Source: Flavobacterium sp. UBA4098 (GTDB lineage: Bacteria; Bacteroidota; Bacteroidia; Flavobacteriales; Flavobacteriaceae). Taken from it: a stretch of 28,104 nucleotides of DNA. The stretch covers positions 7,040-35,143 of the forward strand of contig DFXW01000031.1 of the NCBI GenBank assembly GCA_002382495.1, in the 5' to 3' direction. A model generated the notes under the pieces. That model saw nothing but the letters and a program-made list of their open reading frames with translations, made no database searches and was not told where the DNA came from. The position numbers and the translations under genes were made by a program. This document shows positions 1-8,787 of the stretch, piece after piece; position 1 is the stretch's first letter; each line of letters opens with the position of its first letter.

Positions 1-557
1 CCTTGATCAATAGCTGCTTTCTTGGTGTTAAAAAATCTAGGAACAGATAATGAAATATACAATGGTCCATCTACATATACAGCTCCTGCTCCAATATTGT
101 AATTAAAAGTGCTTATAGATTCAAGCGATGGATCCGATTGTATATTATAGGTTTGGAGTCCAGAAGTATTGACCGCATACGAATTACCTCCCCCTTTAAT
201 TCCAAAATAAAGATCAGCTGTTTCACTCATTTGTACACGATAGGATACATCTACACTGAAATAGTTTTGAGATTCAACAAATGTTTTATCGCTAATTAAT
301 GTCATCCCTACACCTACTCGACTCCCAAGGGCAGTACTTGCAAATGCCGCCTGAGTTACCGGTGCATTAGCAATTCCCGTCCATTGTCTTCTTAAAGTAC
401 TTGTTACTTCTGTTTTTCCATCTAAACCAGCATAGGCTGGGTTCACCAAATTCATGTTTTGACGGTAAAACAAGTAAGCCGTTTCTTGTTGTGCTAAGGC
501 AACGCTAGTACTCAAAGTTAGTAGTATTAGGACTACTATATTTTTACTATTTTTCAT
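1..557 (-). CDS. PorP/SprF-family type IX secretion membrane protein, partial (3' end outside window)
   Basis: The reading frame starts at an ATG at 555-557 and stays open to the left edge, giving about 185 residues. The N-terminus is a signal peptide (MKNSKNIVVLILL, cleaved near ALAQ). The mature part carries the family hallmark: a short stretch with QNMNLVNPAYAG, then an RRQWTG motif, then beta-rich sequence typical of an outer-membrane beta-barrel. Members of this family (PorP, SprF) are outer-membrane proteins of the T9SS. SprF-like members are known to work with the type B-sorted protein encoded next to them. Here the gene starts 19 nt after the stop of the large type B adhesin, so the two are probably one operon and a dedicated pair. 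The C-terminal part is outside the window, so completeness cannot be judged. Family assignment is firm; partner specificity is inferred. Confidence 0.88.
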   Translation of the reverse strand, partial: MKNSKNIVVLILLTLSTSVALAQQETAYLFYRQNMNLVNPAYAGLDGKTEVTSTLRRQWTGIANAPVTQAAFASTALGSRVGVGMTLISDKTFVESQNYFSVDVSYRVQMSETADLYFGIKGGGNSYAVNTSGLQTYNIQSDPSLESISTFNYNIGAGAVYVDGPLYISLSVPRFFNTKKAAIDQ

Positions 558-576
558 CTTATTTTTTTATTATTTA

Positions 577-3500
577 TTATTTAGTAATGTAAAGCCATCC
601 CTCTGAATCCATACTTCCATCTCCATTTAAATCAATTTGATACAAATACGACCCCGATGGAAGCATTTCACCACTACCTTGGTAAGTACCATTCCAGTCG
701 TTTTTGTAATTGGATGAATAGTAGACTTGAACTCCATTGAAATTATAGACTCTAACAATTGAATTCGGATAATTTTCTAGGTTATAGATCACCCAAGTAT
801 CATTAATACCATCACCGTTAGGGGTTAATCCTTCTAAAACATTCAATTCAATCAAATCGCAAACATCTCCCAATCCATCTCGGTCTCTATCTGCTTGATT
901 CGTGTTGACAACTTTTGGGCAGTTATCCTTGGTATCCAAAACACCATCATTATCATCATCCGTATCACACATATCCCCTTTACCATCCTGGTCGGTATCC
1001 AATTGATCAACATTTACTACAAAAGGACAATTGTCAATTTTATCTGCCACACCATCAAAATCAGTATCCAAAGCAACTAAAATAACTTGTGCTTTGGCAG
1101 TGGCAGGAGTACCATTGACTGTAAATCCTACACTAGCTGTTCCATCTACAGTACCGCTGGTTAAAAGAGCTGTATAAGTCCCATTACCCTTATTGACTAT
1201 ATTACTGATAGTTCCTAAACTAGTGGTTACTACAACCGTTCCGCCAGAAGCGGTTAAATTGGTTCCTAATCTATTAATTAATTGCACTGTGATCGTCGAA
1301 GTTGAAACTCCGGTAGCGACAATTACAATTGGAGACGCTGAAATGGTCGATTTTGTTACATCGGCGGGTAGCACTGTAAATGCAACTGGAACTGTTGCTG
1401 TAGCTGTTGTTCCATTGATTGAAAACCCTACAGTCGCTGTTCCTACTGTTGTACTACTAGTTAAAGTAGCAGTATAGGTTCCATTTGAATTATTCACTAC
1501 ACTACTACTAGTTCCTGCTGTAGTGGTTACTAGAACAGTTCCGCCTGAAGCGGTTAAATTGGTATCTAATCTATTCTTCAATTGTACCGTGATGATAGAA
1601 GTGGTTAGGCCATCGGCTTCTATTGACGAACTCGATGCTGTAATGGTTGATTTTGTTGCATCGGCGGGTAGCGCTGTAAATGCAACTGGAACTGTTGCTG
1701 TAGCTGTTGTTCCATTGATTGCAAATCCTACAGTCGCTGTTCCTACTGTTGTACTACTAGTTAAAGTAGCAGTATAGGTTCCATTTGAATTATTCACTAC
1801 ACTACTAATAGTTCCTGCTGTAGTGGTTGCTAGAACGGTTTCACCTGAAGTAGTTAGATTGTTGTTAATTCGGTTTTTCAATTGTACTGTAATCGTCGAA
1901 GTAGTTAGACCATCAGCTTCTATTGACGAACTCGATGCTGTAATGGTCGATTTTGTTGCATCGGTGGGTAGCGCTGTAAATGCAACTGGAACTGTTGCTG
2001 TAGCTGGTGTTCCATTGATTGCAAATCCTACAGTCGCTGTTCCTACTGTTGTACTACTAGTTAAAGTAGCAGTATAAATCCCATCATTACTATCTACTAC
2101 ATTAGAGATAGTTCCTAAAGAAGTGGTTATTGCAACCGTTCCGCCTGAAACTATAAAATCTAAACCATTGCTATCCTTCAATTCCACCTTAATAGTCGAG
2201 GTGGAAACACCATCAGCTTCTAAAGACGAGCTCAAAGCGGTAATAACAGATTTTGTAGCATCAGCTGCAACTATAAAATTTACAGTCGTGGTACTACTTG
2301 ATCCACCAGTTGCAGTGGTACCATTAATGGAGAATCCTAAGGTTGCTGTTCCTAAACTAGTACTACTTGTTAAAATAGCTGTATAAGTACCATCGTTGTT
2401 ATTTGTTACACTACTGATAGTCCCCAATGTTGTAGTTACCACAACGGTTCCACCTGAAGTGGTAATATTGTTACCAATTCTATCTTTCAATTGCACCGTA
2501 ATGGTTGTAGTTGCAACTCCGGTAGCTAAAATTGATAGTAGAGAAGCTGTGATGGTAGAACTTGCAATAGCAACTGGAAGTACTGTAAAAGCAACCGATG
2601 TGCTAGCAGTTGCAGGAGTACCATTGATTGAAAATCCTACCGTTGCTGTTCCTACTGTTGTACTTGTTAAAGTGGCCGTATAAGTCCCATTATTATTATT
2701 TGTTACTGTACTTATTGATCCTAAATCAGTTGTTACTATAACTGGACCTCCTGAAGTAGTTATGTTTTGATTAGCGGCATCTTTCAATTGTACCGTGATC
2801 GTAGCCGTTGTACTACCATCTGCTTCAATTTGGGTAGATGAAGTTGAGATGGTAGACGTTGTAAGATCAACACTACGAAGATATCCAGATGCATCTAAAA
2901 TAAACTTTCTACTCGAGTCACTAGAATCTTTTATTTGGCTTAACTGCGTTAGTGTTAACCCTGTATTAGAAGTACCAAATCTAATTGTACCATCCTTAAA
3001 ACCGGTAATTTCTAAGGTACCCGTACCCCAGTTTTGGGCTGAACTGTCCGTAAAAGTTACTGTTTTATCAGTGGCCATGTTCAACTTCAGTTTAGCTGTT
3101 GTGGCGTTTGTAGTTCCAGTTGCCCCAGAGAACACAATTTGTTTCAAATTGGCTTGGTTTGCATCTACATTTAAAGTCAATTCTGAACCCGCATTCACTT
3201 GCACATTAGCATCCAAGAAATCAGCAGTATTTAGTGTAATAGTGTTGCTCTTGTTCGCTATGATGTTAGTAGCAGTTGTAGCTGCAGATAATGTAACCCC
3301 TGCGGTGTTATCGAAGGTAAGATTGTTCAAAGCATTGCTTGCCGCTGTAGGCAACTCAACTCCTGTAGTTTGAGCAGTAGTACCGTTATATGTAAGATTG
3401 TATGTTCCTGAGTATAAAGGCGCTGCATTAAGAGTACCTAATGTTCTAACAATCGAAGCTCCATTTGCTAAAGTAATTTTATCAGCGTTAACTGTAGTAC

Positions 3501-5730
3501 TTGCAAAACTTACACCTGCTAAACTGATTGTTAAGGTTCCGTTCACTGTAACACCAGTAGTAGGAATTACTTTAGAAGTAGCAGCAGTACAGCCAGTTTC
3601 TGTAAGGCTAAGGTTAGCATAATTCACTCCTGAAGGCAATACTGAAACAGTCTGAGCCGCATTAGGCCTATAATACTCTATAGTACTTGAAGTACCAAGA
3701 GTCAAATTAGGGGTAGCATCTGCAAATAAGATACTTATCCCAGTAGCGCCTGATGTGCTAGCAGCAGGGGAAATACCCAAAAGTCCACCTTGCCTACCGG
3801 CTCTAACCGTTCCGTTAATGGCAACAGAAGCTCCGGCAATCATTGAGATATAATGAGTATTGGTTACCGGGAATTCTAATGTTGACCCTAATGCCACTGT
3901 TAGTGAATTTCTAACAGTAGGCGTGCTTGTTGATGAAATACCCACTTTTCCTGCCCCATCGACAAACAATTTACCATAAGAAGTAGTACCCAATACATAT
4001 TCAGCCGTAGTGGCTGGTTGCAAATGCACCTCAGAATCATTGTGTAATGTACCAAAAGTAGGCGAAGCCAATACGTGTTGCCAAACCACAGAACCATTTG
4101 CAGCCGCATCGATTGTTCCTATTATCGGGAAACCTTCGGCAACGGTCAAGCTAACTGCAGCACCATTTCCTACAATTACTTTAGAACCTGTCCCTAAGGT
4201 CCAAGCAGCATTAGTAGTTGCCGGACCGTTAGTAATAACAAAGTTCGCATTGGCATCCGTAACGGCGGTTGGATTTGCACCCGTACCATCGGTATTAACA
4301 CCCCAACTTGTGTTTGATGATACCAAACCTGTACCATTATAATAATAACTAGTTACAGTTTGAAATACATTCCCATCAAACTGCTTTGTTACATCATTGA
4401 ATCCAGTGGATGAAACCACCACCTGTGTTGTTGCATCGCTATAGGTGCTTGCAGCAAGACCAGCTTTCAAACGTACATATACTGGGGTAGCTTCCACAAC
4501 TCCAGATGTAGGAGTCAGTGTAACTGAAGAAGAAAATACAGAGCCTGATACAGAGCTTGATGTTGTTGACACCTCCATATTTGAACCGGCTGTGATAACC
4601 AAATTGTTAGTTAATCCATTGCCTTGTACAGAGTATGATTGCTCAACAGAAGGGCCACTACCATAATTATAGCTTAATGCCGTACTGGCAGGGTTAGTAG
4701 TTGTAAAACCATTAATTGAACCGGTAAACTGAATTGTTTTTGTAGTTGTACCAGTAGCATTGACATTGACTTGTCTTGCAGCGCCTGATCCTCCTGTACC
4801 TAAGCCCAATCCAGCAATCAGACGAGCATAAAGGGTTGTTGTTGCCACAGTTCCGCTAGTTGGTGTCAGGGTAATGGTGGAAGAAGCAAAAGTACTGTTA
4901 TCTGAAGACAATTCAATATTGGCACCCGGAGCTACTGTTATATTATTAGTCCCCAAATTAGCACCGGCAACTGTGAACGACTGCGAGGCAGATGGTCCTG
5001 CGCCCAAAGTATAACTTAAAGCAGTACTTGCCGGTTGAGCAAGTGTGGTACTTGCAGCAGCACCTGCAGCAGTTAATGTAAAGTTATCCAGCGTTGGAGT
5101 ATTCACGAGCATTTGACCCAAATGAACCTGAATGGTAATATACTTTACATTAGCACTTGCAGTACCTAATAGTGTACCTACAGCTGAAGCATTTATATTA
5201 GTTCCAGCAGCAGTCGTCTTTAGGTTTCCTTGTGATTTTGTCTGACTTACTGCCAACAAAACTTCATTATTACTGACATCATACACTTTTACAACTACAT
5301 TCCAAGGAGCACCAGTAGCTGTTAAAGAAGCTACTTTGATTTGAAATGCATAAGTAAAAGCTGCTGTTGACCCTGCATAGCTACTGATATCAATCTTATC
5401 AGATTCAACTATTAATGCTGCCTGGTTAAGATTTGCTGTTGAAGCAGCAGTTGAATTTGTACCAACACATGTAAGAGCTCCACTAACTACACCACTTGAA
5501 CCAACTGTAACAGCTGCATTACCTGCTGCACTAAGTCCACTATTTTGTGAAATTGTCCATCCAGAAATCGTCCATGGACTTGAGCCTGTCAATGTTGACC
5601 CTGAGCTAAAGTCGCCGTTGGTCATTGAAATGGGAGTTTGCCCCCAACTGGTGTTGAGACAGAGCAGTATCAAACCTACACTGTACACCCATTGTGCTAA
5701 TCTTTTTTGATTAAGTAATCGTTTTTTCAT
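577..5730 (-). CDS. Large repeat-rich surface adhesin with T9SS type B C-terminal sorting domain
   Basis: This is a 1717-residue secreted protein. A signal peptide covers about residues 1-31 (charged start, hydrophobic core, end near SWGQ). Residues 232-452 hold two related beta-sandwich modules of about 107 residues, each with an ASTALSY start and a TLTPTSG motif. Residues 453-950 are Thr/Ser/Ala/Asn-rich and look like beta-structure. Residues 954-1554 are six invasin/Ig-like (Big_1-type) repeats of about 100 residues. Residues 1555-1623 are calcium-binding thrombospondin type 3 repeats with DxDxDG loops and Cys residues (DNCP motifs). The last 90 residues begin GLTPNGDGINDTW and end GSYLYQIDLNGDG...GWLYITK, the gliding-motility/CHU_C type B sorting domain read by the T9SS. 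The next gene is PorP/SprF-like, its likely secretion partner. Adhesion to a surface or glycan is the expected role; the ligand is unknown. Confidence 0.9.
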   Translation of the reverse strand: MKKRLLNQKRLAQWVYSVGLILLCLNTSWGQTPISMTNGDFSSGSTLTGSSPWTISGWTISQNSGLSAAGNAAVTVGSSGVVSGALTCVGTNSTAASTANLNQAALIVESDKIDISSYAGSTAAFTYAFQIKVASLTATGAPWNVVVKVYDVSNNEVLLAVSQTKSQGNLKTTAAGTNINASAVGTLLGTASANVKYITIQVHLGQMLVNTPTLDNFTLTAAGAAASTTLAQPASTALSYTLGAGPSASQSFTVAGANLGTNNITVAPGANIELSSDNSTFASSTITLTPTSGTVATTTLYARLIAGLGLGTGGSGAARQVNVNATGTTTKTIQFTGSINGFTTTNPASTALSYNYGSGPSVEQSYSVQGNGLTNNLVITAGSNMEVSTTSSSVSGSVFSSSVTLTPTSGVVEATPVYVRLKAGLAASTYSDATTQVVVSSTGFNDVTKQFDGNVFQTVTSYYYNGTGLVSSNTSWGVNTDGTGANPTAVTDANANFVITNGPATTNAAWTLGTGSKVIVGNGAAVSLTVAEGFPIIGTIDAAANGSVVWQHVLASPTFGTLHNDSEVHLQPATTAEYVLGTTSYGKLFVDGAGKVGISSTSTPTVRNSLTVALGSTLEFPVTNTHYISMIAGASVAINGTVRAGRQGGLLGISPAASTSGATGISILFADATPNLTLGTSSTIEYYRPNAAQTVSVLPSGVNYANLSLTETGCTAATSKVIPTTGVTVNGTLTISLAGVSFASTTVNADKITLANGASIVRTLGTLNAAPLYSGTYNLTYNGTTAQTTGVELPTAASNALNNLTFDNTAGVTLSAATTATNIIANKSNTITLNTADFLDANVQVNAGSELTLNVDANQANLKQIVFSGATGTTNATTAKLKLNMATDKTVTFTDSSAQNWGTGTLEITGFKDGTIRFGTSNTGLTLTQLSQIKDSSDSSRKFILDASGYLRSVDLTTSTISTSSTQIEADGSTTATITVQLKDAANQNITTSGGPVIVTTDLGSISTVTNNNNGTYTATLTSTTVGTATVGFSINGTPATASTSVAFTVLPVAIASSTITASLLSILATGVATTTITVQLKDRIGNNITTSGGTVVVTTTLGTISSVTNNNDGTYTAILTSSTSLGTATLGFSINGTTATGGSSSTTTVNFIVAADATKSVITALSSSLEADGVSTSTIKVELKDSNGLDFIVSGGTVAITTSLGTISNVVDSNDGIYTATLTSSTTVGTATVGFAINGTPATATVPVAFTALPTDATKSTITASSSSIEADGLTTSTITVQLKNRINNNLTTSGETVLATTTAGTISSVVNNSNGTYTATLTSSTTVGTATVGFAINGTTATATVPVAFTALPADATKSTITASSSSIEADGLTTSIITVQLKNRLDTNLTASGGTVLVTTTAGTSSSVVNNSNGTYTATLTSSTTVGTATVGFSINGTTATATVPVAFTVLPADVTKSTISASPIVIVATGVSTSTITVQLINRLGTNLTASGGTVVVTTSLGTISNIVNKGNGTYTALLTSGTVDGTASVGFTVNGTPATAKAQVILVALDTDFDGVADKIDNCPFVVNVDQLDTDQDGKGDMCDTDDDNDGVLDTKDNCPKVVNTNQADRDRDGLGDVCDLIELNVLEGLTPNGDGINDTWVIYNLENYPNSIVRVYNFNGVQVYYSSNYKNDWNGTYQGSGEMLPSGSYLYQIDLNGDGSMDSEGWLYITK
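1069..2871 (-). repeat. Six tandem ~300-bp repeats encoding Ig-like (Big_1-type) domains
   Basis: Six consecutive units lie inside the adhesin gene. Approximate borders are 1069-1362, 1363-1662, 1663-1962, 1963-2262, 2263-2568 and 2569-2871. Three units are exactly 300 bp apart, judged from the recurring Asp-Ala/Val-Thr-Lys-Ser codons at each border. Stretches of about 100 bp starting near 1371, 1671 and 1971 are almost identical at the DNA level. The two units near 2263-2871 are more diverged and differ slightly in length. The pattern fits recent duplication or gene conversion among the middle units. Confidence 0.9.
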
Positions 5731-6021
5731 AATAAATATAATTAGATCGATAGTTAGTTAATGGTTAGCAAAGTGTAAATTAAGTGTATAATTTAGCTGT
5801 GAGTTGGTCAAAAAAGTATCATAATTAATGCGTTTTTGTTTCAATTAGTACTGTTATAGGGTGCTAAATTTTAGTTAAATTATTTATTTTCAATATCTTA
5901 ACAATAAAAAATCACAATGAAATAAAAAAACAAAAATCACCAACTAAGGTGCTATCCTAACAATTGGAGCTACTTTTTTGGTTGACTGCAGCATGGCAAG
6001 CAGTTACAAAAAAAGCCCTAT

Positions 6022-6053
6022 AAAAAAAGGTCTCAAGAATACCTCTTGAAACC
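6022..6053 (-). terminator. Rho-independent terminator, minus strand
   Basis: A 10-bp stem has arms at 6029-6038 and 6044-6053 around a 5-nt loop. Read on the minus strand it pairs fully with one G-U wobble and runs into seven Ts (6028-6022). On the plus strand the wobble becomes a C-A mismatch and there is no comparable T run, so the signal is for leftward transcription. It would end a transcript from the Spy-like gene before it reaches the adhesin promoter. Confidence 0.65.
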
Positions 6054-6195
6054 TTTATTGTTGCCCTTAGATGGGGCTGTATTGATTTTTTTGGTAGGTG
6101 GAGTACTGCCCAAAAATTAGTCTAGGTAAGCTGCAACATGAATTATTGGTACCCAAGAGGCAAACTATTCCTATTTTATATTGAAATACAAAAAA

Positions 6196-6360
6196 AGTCT
6201 GCCTAAAAGTAGTGTGTTTTTGTTTGCTTCATCTCGTTAGCTTGACTGGAATGCGATGGCTCGAGTTTGATTCTATACCTAATTAATGGCAATTATATAT
6301 AGAGCTCAAAATCCCTATCTATTGGGACTGAATTACAAAATAGTACTTAGTAGGCAGACT
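6196..6360. repeat. Short element with imperfect terminal inverted repeats (MITE-like)
   Basis: AGTCTGCCTA at 6196-6205 is exactly inverted at 6351-6360. The similarity continues inward imperfectly, giving about 25 bp per arm (…AAGTAgTgT…TTTTG against …AAGTAcTaT…TTTTG). The enclosed 165 bp has no coding potential I can see. I found no clear target-site duplication. It could be a miniature mobile element, the residue of an insertion sequence, or a structured RNA. Confidence 0.35.
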
Positions 6361-6383
6361 CTTAAAAGTATACAGGAGATGAA

Positions 6384-6722
6384 TTATTCGTTACCCTCAT
6401 TTTCTTTTTTTCCATCGCCTTTAGCTTTCATCGAAGCTTTTTGGATTTCTTTTTGCTCAGGCGTTAAAATAGCTTGGATTCTTTTTTTGATGTCTTTCAC
6501 TTTTGCTTTGTTAGCTTCGGCGTTGTCTGGATTTTCCTTACTATCCTTTTTTAATGCTTGTTGCTCTTCAAGGATTGGTTTTAATTTTTCTTGTTGGTCA
6601 GCAGTCAAGGATAATTCAGTTGTCATTTTACCTAACATTTTATCTACCCCACCTTTTTTTGATTCTTGGGCAAATCCGCTTAAACTTGCAGCTAATAAAG
6701 CTACGAAAATTACTTTTTTCAT
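6384..6722 (-). CDS. Small secreted Spy/CpxP-like (LTxxQ motif) protein
   Basis: This 112-residue protein has a signal peptide (MKKVIFVALLAASLSGFAQ, cleavage after about residue 19). The mature part is highly charged and predicted helical, with two LTxxQ-type motifs: LTADQQEKLKPIL and, about 40 residues later, LTPEQKE. That spacing and composition resemble the Spy/CpxP family, ATP-independent periplasmic chaperones or envelope-stress regulators. The C-terminal tail (KAKGDGKKENEGNE) is short and disordered. The gene stands alone, with 287 bp before it and a terminator about 330 bp beyond its stop. Many Flavobacteria carry such small proteins without a known client. Family resemblance is good, function is inferred. 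Confidence 0.75.
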   Translation of the reverse strand: MKKVIFVALLAASLSGFAQESKKGGVDKMLGKMTTELSLTADQQEKLKPILEEQQALKKDSKENPDNAEANKAKVKDIKKRIQAILTPEQKEIQKASMKAKGDGKKENEGNE

Positions 6723-7009
6723 TGTTTTTATTGATTTAGTGTTAATGTATCCTAAGACTTATAGAACCTAAAAAGGTTTAATTAGTTTAAAGTATTCTAT
6801 GTAGCCATAATAATTTTATTGTATTCTTAGAAGCAAATCAACTGCTATTTTGAAAATTGAACCCCTTTAAAAAGGATCATTTGTCATGCTAATTCGTGTC
6901 ATTGCTAGCCCTTACTATAAGTTTTGCTTTATGAATACACTTATTTGATCTGTATTTAATCTCAAAAATTGGCAACATCCTTTATTTTTGAAAGTAGATG
7001 CAGAAAAAC

Positions 7010-8770
7010 CTATCCATTCTTTGTTATTTCAATCATATGAAAAATGTCGTCTTCTTTATCTTCATTTACAAGAGAAAAATCACTGTTTTTAGGCCCCTTA
7101 TTGGCAAAGTTCCCATCTTTTATAGTAATTATTTTTTCAACCCATTTCCCACTATTAGTTTTAGTAATGGTGAGTCCTATTTTATCAAGATTGGATTCGC
7201 TATCATATCGAAAAGAAAACGTACCTATTCCTTCATCTAGATAAATTATTTTGATCGTAACGGTTTGCTTTTGAGATAAAAAATGGTCATCTAGATCAAA
7301 ATACATGCGGTTTTTATTGCTTTTGTTTTCAAAAGAGCGGGCATATCTTCCATAAGGTTGATTCGTTGGGCCAACTCTCCACAATCCAACACTGGTTTGA
7401 TTGGCATCAATCTGTGTTATAAACCTACAGTAGTTTCTGGCTATCAACCCAAAACCAACATCATTCATTGCTTTGGCTTCATAGAGATAATTGGACCCTG
7501 AGAGGGAAGTAGCTGCCTGCAGATCACCAACTTTAGCTCCGTATTTATTGAATTCCGTTTCAATTTTATTTACTCGCTCTGCGTTGCTCTGTGTAGCCTT
7601 TCCATATTTTTCTTCTGGAAAGCGTTCCGTATCTGCAGCATCTAGCACATCGCGAAACGCTATAAATGCATATGGACTTGACTGCGGTTTTTTATAGTAC
7701 GAATACTTAGAGCTAAATTCGAATCCTTCATTATACAAACCCGTTTTAACAACATTATAATCAAGCTCCCAAAGATCCAAGCCCCTATCAACGGTTGATA
7801 TAGCTGTCCAATAATAGTTCCAAACCGGATTTTCCTGAAATATTCCACCCTGTGCGAATTTGGAAAACTCGCCGCGCACAAACTCCGGCTGACTTCCGTT
7901 TAGTCCGTAAAAAGTGGGACGAAGCTCGGTGTCCTGCTTTATTTCACCATTGGCTTGATACCCTATTGCAATAGTAAATTGTTGTTTGCGGAGCTCAATC
8001 GGGTAGTTTTGGCGAAGCCAATTGGCATAAAGCAGTTCACCTGCTTTTGAACCCTTAGCCGCCTTAAGCACTTCGGGATTGCTCTCATCGTCCACATTAA
8101 ACAGGAATCGGATATGTTTGAGCTCTGGCTTATCGAAGGCTTTGTAGAATCGTTTGGTAGCCCCGCTGCAAAACTCGAGATACTCCTCAGCGCTGATTTT
8201 GTATTTCGGATCTTTGGGAGCGCCCTTGTAGAGCTGTTTGTCCCCTGTCGAACCAAAAGCGGGCTGTATAAATGCAAAGGCCTTTTGGTCAGCCTCAGGA
8301 AGTGAGGCAATGTGATCAGCCAGCTTGTCAATAAAACGGTGGAAAAAATTGATGTAGTTTTGATCGAGGTAATAGGGAAAATATTCTTTGCCTTTGCCTC
8401 CACTCACAACCACTTTCGGAACCCCTTGTTCATAAATCCATTCCGGTGAGTGAGGCCCAGTCCATAAGACAAAATAATAATAATACTTCCCTTTTACGGC
8501 ATTACGGATTTGAGAATCCATTTCCGACCAGTCATATTTCTCAGGTTGTTTCTCTATAAAAGCCCACTTAACTCTATCAGCCTGACCTTTAATGAATGGG
8601 AATTGTTTAGTATCAATTTTTTCATTTTTGGAATTGGTAAAGAACCCCGCCCAATCTGGGCGCACAAAATCTTTTTTTTCATTTTCCTTGTTTTGTGAAA
8701 ATATCAATTGGGATAGACCTGATATAAACAATAAGAAGGCGTGCCATTTTTTAATTCTTGTATATTTCAT
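7010..8770 (-). CDS. Secreted glycoside hydrolase-like protein, probable TIM barrel with C-terminal beta-sandwich
   Basis: This is a 586-residue protein with an N-terminal signal peptide (hydrophobic AFLLFISGLSQLIFS, cleavage near FSQ). The first 400 residues look like a (beta/alpha)8 glycosidase of the broad clan GH-A/GH42-like kind. They include a WAFIEKQPEKYDW segment, an aromatic strand KYYYYFVLWTGPHSPEW, an IQPAFGSTGD segment and later a GLDLWELDYN segment. The last 110 residues resemble a beta-sandwich, possibly carbohydrate-binding. I cannot assign a CAZy family or the catalytic acids with confidence. Its position next to the SusCD operon supports a role in glycan breakdown. A terminator lies between it and the SusCD genes, so it is probably a separate unit. 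The central 600 bp are much richer in GC than both ends. Confidence 0.68.
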   Translation of the reverse strand: MKYTRIKKWHAFLLFISGLSQLIFSQNKENEKKDFVRPDWAGFFTNSKNEKIDTKQFPFIKGQADRVKWAFIEKQPEKYDWSEMDSQIRNAVKGKYYYYFVLWTGPHSPEWIYEQGVPKVVVSGGKGKEYFPYYLDQNYINFFHRFIDKLADHIASLPEADQKAFAFIQPAFGSTGDKQLYKGAPKDPKYKISAEEYLEFCSGATKRFYKAFDKPELKHIRFLFNVDDESNPEVLKAAKGSKAGELLYANWLRQNYPIELRKQQFTIAIGYQANGEIKQDTELRPTFYGLNGSQPEFVRGEFSKFAQGGIFQENPVWNYYWTAISTVDRGLDLWELDYNVVKTGLYNEGFEFSSKYSYYKKPQSSPYAFIAFRDVLDAADTERFPEEKYGKATQSNAERVNKIETEFNKYGAKVGDLQAATSLSGSNYLYEAKAMNDVGFGLIARNYCRFITQIDANQTSVGLWRVGPTNQPYGRYARSFENKSNKNRMYFDLDDHFLSQKQTVTIKIIYLDEGIGTFSFRYDSESNLDKIGLTITKTNSGKWVEKIITIKDGNFANKGPKNSDFSLVNEDKEDDIFHMIEITKNG

Positions 8771-8787
8771 ACTGCTATTTATTTTTT

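Larger units (their letters stand above)
5731..6383. other. Intergenic region without a supported gene; holds a terminator and an inverted-repeat element
   Basis: These 653 bp separate the adhesin start from the Spy-like gene. I translated the most suspicious part on the minus strand. Only short open stretches appear, for example a run ending KGNNKGFKRYS at about 6036-6110 that is closed by an in-frame TAA upstream. The right half contains the 6196-6360 inverted-repeat element and the left half a minus-strand terminator. The 5731-5990 part is very AT-rich and should hold the adhesin promoter, but I could not find an exact TAnnTTTG element. Confidence 0.6.

Noticed and set aside
1069..2871. 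Regular repeats that might suggest a CRISPR array
   Set aside because: The units are 300 bp, coding and in frame, without short direct repeats or unique spacers.
1193..3622. Several plus-strand ORFs of 74-192 codons opposite the adhesin gene
   Set aside because: They are antisense shadows of a Thr/Ser/Val-rich repetitive gene; the same ORF recurs in each 300-bp repeat and none has a signal, motif or start context.
6036..6110. Minus-strand reading ending in KGNNKGFKRYS as a possible gene end
   Set aside because: An in-frame TAA closes it about 30 codons upstream, there is no start context, and its end overlaps the terminator hairpin.
6286..6771. 161-codon plus-strand ORF over the Spy-like gene
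   Set aside because: It is antisense to a gene with a clear signal peptide and LTxxQ motifs; the translated sequence has no recognisable domain.
6723..7009. Small hairpins near 6766-6780 and 6865-6877 as terminators for the glycosidase-like gene
   Set aside because: Stems are only 5 bp with no proper T run on the minus strand, so they are expected by chance in AT-rich DNA.
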